A stretch of DNA of 64,000 nucleotides from Irpex lacteus (taxonomy: Eukaryota > Basidiomycota > Agaricomycetes > Polyporales > Irpicaceae): contig MQVO02000010.1 in NCBI GenBank assembly GCA_001986395.2, positions 1,116,001 to 1,180,000 on the forward strand. The letters are read 5' to 3'. Positions 55,186 to 64,000 of the stretch are shown here, in pieces (position 1 is the first letter of the stretch; each line of letters opens with the position of its first letter). The notes below the pieces were generated by a model. That model did not search any database, was not told where the DNA came from, and was given only the letters and a program-made list of their open reading frames with translations. Made by a program: the position numbers and the translations under genes.

Positions 55186-57660
55186 ATGGAACTGGCAGCC
55201 ACAGTCTATGCTGAACAGCTCCGGTCTTATGGTTACGGCCATCCGTTATGGTTTCCGGAACCTATGGAGGCAAGCGACGGCCGAGTTCGTGGTATAGAAC
55301 TCGGCGACGTGGGATACTTCGACGAAGATGGCGGCTTCAAGAGTCTATTTAATATAACAGTCGATTCAGATCACGAACTCAACGCCGCTGGGGTCCCGGA
55401 AGGGTTTGTCCCTATCGAGTTCAACAACAATCTGAGGTCCGTCAGAGACGGATTTCTTCAACCGCGACCGTTCTGCAGTGAAAGCGTCAAAGTCCAGACC
55501 GCGGAAGCGCATGCATTGGCGTAAGTTTATTTTTTGGTGAGGCACTACTTTGCTAATATGATATCACTTCGATAGGAATGTGAAAGGGATCGCCGGAGGG
55601 GAACTGTCATACACCTTCAAGTGTACTAGTCACCGTGGCGCGTTTCTAGTGCTCAAGGACCACGCAACGAAGGCGTCGTTTGGCCCTAACGCCCCATTCG
55701 AGAGGTACATGCTTCAACAACACGCGAGCTGGCACGCATTCGCTACCGACGACAGGAAGTTGGGCATCCGCTGTGCTAAAGAAGACCTCGTTCTCGTTAG
55801 GGGAACGATGAAGACATCGTCCTGGACTGTCGGAGCGTTTCTGGGTAAAGTCGACCGAACACAAGAGGTCACAGTTGGGGCACAAGTCTCGGCAGCCGCC
55901 GCCGCCAAGTTCAGTTTATCTTCTGAATATAGCGAGTATCATAACTGCGAGCAGCGCAGTGGTCCATATGACTTACTACACGGGGGCGACGAGCATTCCG
56001 ATAACTCGCGAGCCGAAAGGCGCGTGGGCAAACGTACGAAGGATCAATGCATATTCCTCAACATATACAAGCTCAAGCATCGCAAACTCCTCCCGACCAA
56101 GATCGTTGCAAATGGGGAGAGGTCTACTCCTGACGACCGAGACGATGATTCTGTTGGCAGCGCAGGTACATCCGTGTCGTCAGCTGACTATTCTATTGAA
56201 ATGGACACTGGAAACTTTCCGGTGAGTGCCTATGATAGTAGGTCTCATCCCTGTTTGACGTTGCGCTTACACTAGCCCTTTTTATAGCCGCGAAGTCCTT
56301 TAGACGACGTATTGGATTATATATTAGAGGTTTGTTTCTCACATTGCTCATCGCATATGCACTATACTCACCAGTTGCCTTATGATGTTGTATACTAGAA
56401 CTCCGATGCGGACGTTGCTATTGCAAGTGATACGGATATCGAGGTTATATTCGCAGTAAGACCGTGATTTGGTTCGTGTTTTATGACCAGGTACTCACGG
56501 AAGGTCTGTGTGTATTCACTGCCCAGAATGCTCCAATCCCCCAGTCCCTCGCTAGCACGCTTCATAAACTGGACATACAGGTTGTCGTGGACGAGTTCAA
56601 AGGTATGTTCCTTTATCTTCTGGCACTCTGCAGATACTAACAAAACGAGTTGCTGGAATAAGTGGGAAAACTACAGACCAACTCTGGCTTGGAATATGTA
56701 AGTTGTATCTTTTGCGCACGACGCCCTCTCTCAAAGACCCATCGCTCTTCAGGCGCCCTTGGAGGTTGGACCTGATGACACAGACATATGGCTGCCAACG
56801 ACCCAAGGTGACGACTCAGTCTTGCAGCGGATAGAACCATCACCTGCTGCTCCACCCGGTCTTCTGCATTGCCATTCTGCAGGAAACGAGAAGTTCCATT
56901 GCCGTCGCCGGGTTATATCTTCGCCAGAGAGATTCAGGCAAAAGACGGGTTAGTGCATACGTTCACTGTATGACAGGACTTGACATCGATACTTATCGAG
57001 CGTAGGCTACCACACTTCATACCGTAATCTCAGTGCCCCGGAAATCAACGAGATTCAGAACTGCCTGGAAAACCTCAATCCGGTCAACCTGCGTTCGTTG
57101 TCAATACTAGAGCTTGATCAACACCCGGAGTCAACTTTCTTGCAAAAGGAAGATCCTATTTGCAAGCTTGACGACTCAGAGTTGGATGGTGAGTCTACGT
57201 TATTGGCCTCTATTGCCGTCACTTGTTGACTATTTTGTAATAGCCAAATGTCAGAAGGATCTGGCTGACTTCGATGTAAGATTTCTCAATGTCACGCGAG
57301 TTGAACCGACCCCCTTGATCCTGTTCTTTCATTCATCAGTCCATGTCCGTCGATGTCCAGGTGGACAACAACGAGTCTTCCGAAGCAGGAATCATCTACC
57401 GTGCGATACGAGCGTGAGTACTGCCCAGTATGGTACAGTCATGCGGATACTCATGTCACTTTGCACATGTCAGCTTAAAATGGCATCGTCGAGGGCGCAA
57501 TGCGGAGACTGTGACGTCGACGCGAGACTCAGACAGCAGCAAAAGCCGCTCTACGATACACTCGACAATCCAGCGGATCTTCGCCTTCGCAAAGCAAGAC
57601 CGTACCAGACGGGTCGCACGGCAGAGTGGACTTTCGGACACGACCACTCTGTGCGATTGA
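55186..57660 (+). CDS. Uncharacterised basidiomycete multi-exon gene (E2), intact paralogue of E1
   Basis: Starts MELAATVYAEQLRSYGYGHP with PLWFPEP and LGDVGYFDEDGGF just after it, a pattern I recognise only as belonging to uncharacterised agaricomycete proteins. Exon 1 is 55186-55520 and exon 2 starts at 55576 (GELSYTFKC, GAFLVLKDHAT, ASWHAFAT, LVLVRGTMKTSSWTVGAFLG). After about 56222 it continues through many short exons (DDVLDYILE, SDADVAIASDTDIE, LTEGLCVFTAQNAP, IPQSLASTLHKLD, then WENYRPTLAWN). It probably ends in a basic Ser/Arg-rich exon with a stop at 57660. Later exon junctions are less certain than the first two. No enzyme motif, signal peptide or convincing membrane segment is seen. 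It lies divergently from decayed copy E1 across the nested hAT element. Confidence 0.65.
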
Positions 57661-58521
57661 CGCACTCGATGAGGACCTGAACCACCCAGTACTGGTATAC
57701 CCCACAAGGAATTGTCATTATACCCTCTACCTCGGACCCGGTGTTCGTATTGGTTGTCATATTATTGACTGTGCTGTTCTTTTTCTTGCATCCTCGGATT
57801 CTGAGTGGCCAGAAGTTGAAGGTAAAGTTCACCTCAAGCTGTTTAGCAATGAACGTCGCGGAGAAATGATGTTTGGAAGCTATCTGACGAGACTACCGTG
57901 ACTTCAGATACTTGGAAGTCGAACTGTGCTCGTCCTCTACGCCAATTTGAGCCGGAAATACACACCGGTGACCGTGACTCCTATTTGTGGGAGTTGGAAC
58001 TTGAAGCTTGAAGTAGGTACCGCACATGTGCGTGCTGATATTTATCTCTGGTGGCAGAGTGCCTTGTTCAATGTTTCGGACCCCGCCGTCCTGGGAACCA
58101 GAATAGTAATCGAGCTGCCATCTGTGGACGACTGCTTCGTGATGGAGAGCGGCCATGGCCGCGTCACACGTCAGCACCAAAACTTCGATTATCCCAGAGG
58201 CTCAAGCTCAACCTACATGCATGTCCGTATACCCATAACTTTCTCCTCAGGCTCCTGCGGTGTGTTCAGCCTCTCTCAAAGTTGTAGCCAACAACGCTGT
58301 GCACTTGGACACGAGCTGCCTGTGACGACAAGTCGTCGCCGATACACAGGCCTTCAGCCAAGAGGATGTATTCTCCCTCATTCGTGACACTATAGATACT
58401 AGTTAATTGGTATGTAGATGGAACAGCTTTTATTATGCTCTCTGACTGTGTGTATCATCTAGATCAACTTACAATTCTCAGTTCAAGAAGCAAGCTACGA
58501 GCGTCATCGGTCTCCGTCGCA
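57661..58521. other. Region downstream of E2 with two overlapping open frames of uncertain status
   Basis: Plus-strand frames at 57626-57901 and 57926-58387 (153 codons) are open. They have no recognised motif and overlap the end of E2. They might be additional E2 exons used by alternative splicing, or chance. Confidence 0.3.
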
Positions 58522-60562
58522 ATGAACACTTCTGATTCCCAGTCCCTGGAGATTGTACACCACACTCCGCAACATCTGACGTCTATGGCCGAGGACGACT
58601 TTACGAAGCCATGGTCCCAGTACACTCGCCTGTTCCAGGAACATCCCGAATACGCTGCACCGCTAGCCAAGGAGCTCTTCTCAGCCAACGACCTCAAGTA
58701 CCTGCCTTTCATACTCTCGTGCCCATGGGACTTCGCGGACGCCTCTCAGGTACATCCTGGCGAGGAATTGCACTCCTCCAACTTCCTCATCGCATTATTG
58801 GACATCGCTTCAGACAAGCGTTGGTACAAGCAACTAAGAGAGGGGAAAATCGCAGGCCCCAAAGATTCTGGAAGGAAGGGGTACTGGGCCGCAGTATGTT
58901 CTTGCTCGCTACTCTCTAGCACGGGCTCAGATATTCTGACACTCCTGTCGTTGCGCTCGTCACTCTGGGACCTGCTACAGCTCAAAATATACCACACGTT
59001 GAGATGCATCAGCAAGATCATCATCCTAGATAGTGGCAAAGTACATCGCCCAACGGAGCCTTCCATGTGCGAAGGATGCATAGATCGCTTTTCACTACTA
59101 TGGAAAATGCTCTGGGACCGTGACAACGCCCTGCGGCATTATATGTTCACAGAAAACTTTGCAGGGTCCAACGGCGACATATTCCCTCTCATCGCGTACC
59201 TGTTGGAATGCCACTTCGTGATGGTCCGACAATTTCAGTAAGTAGTGGTTCAAACTTAGCTTACGTACATGCAATCTCGACTACTCCTCACATATCAACA
59301 GACAGGGCGCCGCCCCCTCCCTATCCTCACATGCCGCTCACATCGCGCTTCTGCTCTGGGGCCGCTCAACTCCACAAACGTACCAGTCCCGCGTTTCTGC
59401 GCGCATCATCGTGGGTATCTGTGAAGAACGGGTCGACCCTCGGAAGGCTCACATCGCCAGATTCCTTCATGAATCAATGCTTCCCGCCACTGGCCCGCTG
59501 TACGAAACCTTACTCAGAGCACTGCCCTCCGAGGATATCAAATATATGCTGGAGCCATCGTGTTTATACGACACGCTCAATATGGTGTTGGCCGTGCTAC
59601 ATGGCTCTCCCCACAGGTCTTACATATCCGAAGACTATCTCAAGGAGTTGCTGTACAGACTGACTAGGATGTCTCGACGGTATTGGTGCCATGGGGACAT
59701 GAGTGGCGGCCCGTTGGCCGATCGAAGGATATCTATCATGACTCTGAGCTGCTTCCAGTGAGTGCCTATATTCTTTCATCGACTTGGCTCTCAAATGGCT
59801 TGTTATGTCCTCAGTTCGATATACAAGATTGGCAAAGAGACGGTTATGAAATGCGTCACCTTTCGTCCTTACGGGTTCAACTTCCTCGCCGAGGTCGCGT
59901 CTGTCATCATATACGCATACACTACCGATACTGAGGAAATTCTGCGAGGTGAGCTCTGCATCCTAGACTCCGACTCTCTGTGTGCTATCCGTGCTCAACG
60001 ATATCCGCATAGAATCCATCGTTGCCATCATCACAGCGCTCAAGACATTCGGAGGTGGACGGTGGGTCAACACTCAAGAAGAGGCCGCACGAGCCTTTGC
60101 CGACGTTCGTCGCATCCTCCACGGGCACTGGTTGCCGATCCTTGAAGACCTCAGCTCCGCCCTGCATGCATCCAAACAAAGACACGACCAAACGTCCGTC
60201 ACTCACTTGGAAGAAATCACAGAACTCTGGCACGAGCTAGGCTCCGCGTACCGGCTGAATAGGTACCTACGGGAACGAGACTTGCTGGTTCGTTACCTCA
60301 CCCAGGCGGAGCGCGTTCAAGGCTGTTTCTTGACGGAGTGCCCGTGTTATGGGCGGAAGTCCCGGTGGCATAAGACTCGGAGGGTTTGTAGGGGGTGTTG
60401 GGCGGTGTTCTACTGCGGCGAGCGGTGTCAGATACGGTGAGTCATCGTGCCAGTCTGCAGTGTGTTTGTAGGATTCTCGAGTGCTTACTGTCGGTATGTA
60501 GAGATTGGAAGTTGGGCCATAGGGATGTCTGTCTTGGTCGTCACGGTCAGAGTTTGAGTTGA
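58522..60562 (+). CDS. MYND zinc-finger protein
   Basis: A five- or six-exon gene starting at 58522 (MNTSDSQSLEIVHHTPQHLT), although ATG 58585 is possible. The bulk is a helical, Armadillo-like region (for example KRWYKQLREGKIAGPKDSGR, CHGDMSGGPLADRR, ESIVAIITALKTFGGGRW), typical of basidiomycete MYND proteins. The C-terminus carries the MYND finger: CFLTECPCYG, then VCRGCWAVFYCGERCQIRDW and GHRDVC, with Cys/His spacing complete across the last intron (after CQIR at about 60436). MYND fingers bind proline-rich partner peptides. In mushrooms this family is large and mostly unstudied. The stop is at 60562, ten residues after the finger. Confidence 0.8.
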
Positions 60563-63422
60563 ATGAGAAGTGAGAAATTGGTCAAGTTGAAGAGTCAGTG
60601 TGGTAGACAACGACTGAAAGATCAACAGTCTGTCAGTCATATGCTACTCGCCCATGCCAACATGAACGCACATCGTCCATCCGCGGACAAGCCCAGTGAG
60701 AGCTATCCATAAAGCACATATAGTAAGTACAGCCCTCTTCATACACCACAGTCCTACAAAGTACCCCAAGAACCCCGCCGACGTCGAATCAGCCATTCAC
60801 GATCATGAGAGCAACTTGTATCGAGGACAGGGCCACAGGAACGAAACCCCCGAGAAGCACCTTCTCAACAGAACGTTCCTCGTTTGAAGCGCTGTGGGGA
60901 AAGATCTAGAGATGGTGATGGGTGTGGGGAAGCGTGAGAACCTCGCAGTTCGGTCCGATCGCTCACTCAATTAGAATGTTTGTTTTGATTTGTTTCGTTT
61001 TGCTTGTCGTTTTCAACTTGAACTTGAACTTGAACTTGAACTTGAACTTGAACTTGAACTTGAACTTGAACTTGTCGCAAAGGCCGTCGCCTCTCTGCCG
61101 AATCGACGTCTCACTGCTGGCCTTACTCACACTCTCCGGACAATAGTATTCGGTCTGCTATGACTACTGAAACAACAAGATCATGGCGAGGCGACCCCCC
61201 TGCACTTTCACGCACCGGCCATCCGACCATCCGAAAGTTTGACACCTCTTCGCTTCGGTATCACTCTATCATGCCGTCCCTGCGCATGCCAATCACTCGA
61301 AGATTCAATGGACACGAATTCGAAACGGAGGCTCAAACGCGGGACGACAGCCGAAGGTCCGAAGTCACGATGCCTGCTGAATACAAGTCCAGCTGCAGGG
61401 ACGTACTGTATGAGCGAAGGTTTGAGTGTAGATCCTGACGAAGGTCTGAGTCTTTGAGATGTGTAAGATTCCGAGAATTAGAAAGGACCCTAGACGTTGG
61501 GCCGGGTTATTGTGTGAGTGTCGTCACTGTCAATATCGTCGCAGGGAAAGCGAATAGTAGGTGCGTGTAACACTAACGAACGACTCGACTAGTCTACGGT
61601 AGGCTTACTGTGGCTATGTGTTCTGCACATGACGCGTGACGACCAGCCTTCGTTACAACCTACAGTTCCGGTTCGAGTCCCAGGCGCGCTGCATCACTCT
61701 CAAGAAGACTCAGAAGAGTAGAAGAAGTTTAGGAGAACACGATCGGACGACGGAGGAGTCTGGACCAAGAATGCACAAGGGTCGAAGAGTGCGCGTTGAG
61801 GAACTGTCGCGCCGCGAGCTTGAAGCGCACAACGAACGGAGATGTATGCTACGTTGGCAGGACACTCGAACTTACTTAAAGTGAATGGGGGTAAGTGATC
61901 TCAGGTGACGTCGACCGGCGCATGACCTCCGAATACTCAACACTGCGACAACTCTATCACGCCGCCCTGCCGATCACTCAAAGATTCAATTCAATAACCC
62001 GACAAGTTTCAAGCCACAAATTCGAAGAGACGCGGGACGACAGCCGAAGTCCGAGGTCACAGGTCTCGCTTTCCAGGGACGAAGAAGACGGAGGCCTGCT
62101 ACGAGAAGGGACCCCAGATATCGATGTTAGCTAAGGCCGTACCGAGTAATGGCGTGAGAGCTTACCGTGTCGTCACTTTCGTATTCACTAGTATGAGATT
62201 AATATTGTGGCCTAGGTGCGTTTACGAACAACTGGGCAGTCCTTCCAAATTGCGCTTCGATCGTGACCTAGAGAAGCCGTGAAACTCGTACACGACCTGT
62301 ACCGTCGCAGTCGAAGTGACACGTTAACCTCTTGCTGCCATCAACGACGATTACGACCACCGATGGGTCGGATGTCGGACGTCGAAGCTTGGACTCGGAG
62401 GTCGTCGCGATCGTGCAGGTACACCACCGCTCGTCCGAAGTCACAGAAGTCGAACCGCCGCGTCCTGCTTGTGTTCTCTCCGACTTCTTTGAGGAGGTCG
62501 GAAAGCACACAAACGCGATTGCAGGGGCCTAGGCTAAGAATGCGTAAAGTTCGAGGATATGAACCCAGCGTGCAAGACGAGCTCGAGGAACTGTGGCGGT
62601 CTCACAAGTGCGTTCGATGGTGCATTCTTCTACCCGCGACGCTGACGCTTGACTGTTCTTGGCTTAGGCAGTTTAGAGTTGGACGCTCGAGTGAGTCCTT
62701 GACCCGCTTCTGACAGAACCGAACTCTCATGTGCCTCCAGGGCGTACGCGTCAAAGAGATGTCGCAGCACTGCACAGCATACACTCATCCATCCCGACCC
62801 AAACGCTCTCCTCGGTCTTTGTGCCCACGTTTGTCGACGTGCCACTAAGTGCGCTACGTGCGTCTGGCACTCTGCGCTAATGAACAAGAAAACGGCGTCC
62901 TCAGGTTCATCTATCGACCACGATGACGCATATGCAAGGCTCTCGACACCGAATTCGAATGCGGCGCATTGATGCGATGTGATATGTGGCGGACAGCTCG
63001 CCGGCGGGACGACTGTTCTCAGCGTACGGACAGTGTGGAGTGCTCGGTGCTTCGAATACGCAGAAGCGAATCCTGTTCGATGGGCGTCCCAGTCCGGCCT
63101 CCTCGTCCCGGACGCGTCTCACCAGGAGACCAATACAGTCCCGTCCAGTCCTTTCTCGCTGTCCCACCACCACGTCCCAGGCAATCCCAAGCGCAGTTCC
63201 CTCTTATCGATATCTGTGTACGTACGTCTCACGATAACGCAGTGCCCTCGTGAACCGTCTCCCACCCCAATAAGCCATTCTCATCACCTCTATTCGGTCA
63301 TCGGGCGAGGGATCTTCGACGTCAATTCAATTCAGTCGTGAAGAAGCTCAGGACCCTGACCGCTCTCAGGATCACACCAGCGCGGTCCTCTCTCATGATC
63401 ATCTCGCAGCAGACATCGCATG
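60563..63422. other. Gene-poor region with degenerate repeats
   Basis: No convincing gene in about 2.9 kb. Two diverged direct copies of a segment lie at about 61255-61400 and 61945-62090. Both contain ATCACTCRAAGATTCAAT and GACGCGGGACGACAGCCGAA-like blocks, roughly 690 bp apart. A weaker echo (CGTCCGAAGTCACAG) is near 62432. Open frames of 60-144 codons here are Arg/Ser-rich and unconserved between the repeat copies. Confidence 0.4.
61015..61074. repeat. (AACTTG)10 hexanucleotide microsatellite
   Basis: Ten perfect copies of AACTTG in a row. It lies within an open frame that would read Asn-Leu repeats, but no gene is supported. Confidence 0.95.
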
Positions 63423-63430
63423 TATAAATA
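63423..63430 (+). promoter_or_regulatory. TATA box of the serine-rich gene at the right edge
   Basis: TATAAATA lies 64 bp before the ATG at 63487, consistent with a core promoter. Confidence 0.55.
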
Positions 63431-63486
63431 CGCCCTCGCCCTCACGGTGCTATGCCACTCCCTCCCTGCCCTCCATCGACAAAAAG

Positions 63487-64000
63487 ATGCTGAACCGCGC
63501 GTTACCGTACTTTCTTGAAGACCGGACTGGGCAGCTATCCGACACTGAGTACGATGATATCTATGACCGGTTGTTCTTGCACGTCTCTTCCTCCTCCTCT
63601 TCCTCATCCTCTCCGTCCCCACCTTCCCCGACTTCACAGCAACCCCTTACAATAACGATCTCCTCAACCCCCCGCCGATCCTCCCCTCACTCCCACTCCC
63701 ACTCACAACACCCACCAAACACGCGCCGCCTCTCGAATTACAGCCAAACCACCGAACCGAGCGTGACTCTAGAGTTCGGAGGTTCGCGCGGTGCGTTGAG
63801 TCTTGGGAGTGTTACGTTCTCTACTAAAACACGTAAGGAGAGTCTGCCTATGGGGAGTTGGGTTGGGAGGACTTCTTTGTTTAGTGGGTGAGTATATGCA
63901 CGTTGCTTCTCGCGCTTGGGGTATTCAGGCATTTGTACTTTCATAGATCTCTGTCGCGGAAGTTTAGAGCGTCGGATGGGGAGGAATATCGCTGGGTGTA
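63487..64000 (+). CDS. Serine/histidine-rich protein, 5' part, uncharacterised (DUF6593-like possibility)
   Basis: Begins MLNRALPYFLEDRTG, then acidic DTEYDDIYDRLF, a poly-Ser/Pro tract, a His/Ser-rich stretch and a more ordered C-terminal part (PSVTLEFGGSRGALSLG, then MGSWVGRTSLF). A GTGAGT intron (from 63888 to the TTTCATAG at about 63945) leads to an exon starting SLSRKFRASDGEEYRWV, which runs off the window. The RKFxASDGxEYxW pattern resembles basidiomycete DUF6593-type proteins, but that assignment is from memory and weak. The gene is partial. Confidence 0.6.

Noticed and set aside
57626..58387. A separate gene downstream of E2
   Set aside because: The open frames overlap the E2 end, lack splice support and show no recognised motif.
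61640..61700. A GGTTCGAGTCC match to the tRNA B box
   Set aside because: No A box, acceptor-stem pairing or anticodon arm could be placed upstream at a suitable distance.

Overview
The window looks like nuclear DNA of an agaricomycete basidiomycete, probably a wood- or litter-decaying mushroom-forming fungus. The evidence is several genes of the basidiomycete-expanded FunK1 kinase family, an AA9 lytic polysaccharide monooxygenase, a MYND-finger protein and other basidiomycete-type uncharacterised proteins, and many 46-65 bp GT-AG introns with CTRAC-like branch points. Exon boundaries were worked out by hand by restoring reading frame across splice sites. For REP, nucleolin, MED10, ric8, the Tea4-like gene and the AA9 enzyme the exon lengths sum to whole codons.

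Layout. 1-7.1 kb: three FunK1 genes or fragments on the minus strand (one cut by the window edge, one a 5'-truncated relic, one full length) plus a fragment of a second gene. 7.4-11.6 kb: conserved housekeeping genes, Rab escort protein (-) and a nucleolin/Nsr1-like protein (+), sharing a 334 bp intergenic promoter region. 11.8-29.1 kb: two direct copies of a 2.1 kb segment, each with a complete MED10 gene and the 5' end of ric8; only the second copy continues into full-length ric8 (to 30.9 kb). Between the copies lie about 13 kb of gene-poor sequence with two tandem arrays whose units carry intron-like segments, a 193 bp tandem duplication and a few small lineage-specific genes.

31.4-36.7 kb: a second full-length FunK1 gene (+) facing a 470-codon low-complexity gene (-). 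This pair is the inverted counterpart of 2.96-7.1 kb. 37.3-48.2 kb: two long genes, a Tea4/Bud14-like SH3 polarity protein and a large ankyrin protein with an N-terminal nucleotidyltransferase-like signature; the latter carries two apparent frameshifts. 48.4-51.2 kb: the AA9 enzyme and a C2H2 zinc-finger gene with an in-frame TGA inside its second finger. 51.5-57.7 kb: two divergent paralogues of an uncharacterised family, one decayed and one intact, separated by a 546 bp hAT-type miniature element that has received a second, inverted copy of itself; both insertions have perfect 8 bp target-site duplications. 58.5-60.6 kb: a MYND zinc-finger protein. 60.6-63.5 kb: degenerate repeats and an (AACTTG)10 microsatellite. 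63.5 kb to the end: the 5' part of a serine-rich gene.

There is no operon logic here. The conserved genes act separately: Rab prenylation, ribosome biogenesis, Mediator, G-alpha chaperone/GEF and cell polarity. The strongest signals are structural: repeated local duplication and inversion, gene decay next to intact paralogues, and arrays of intron-bearing units.
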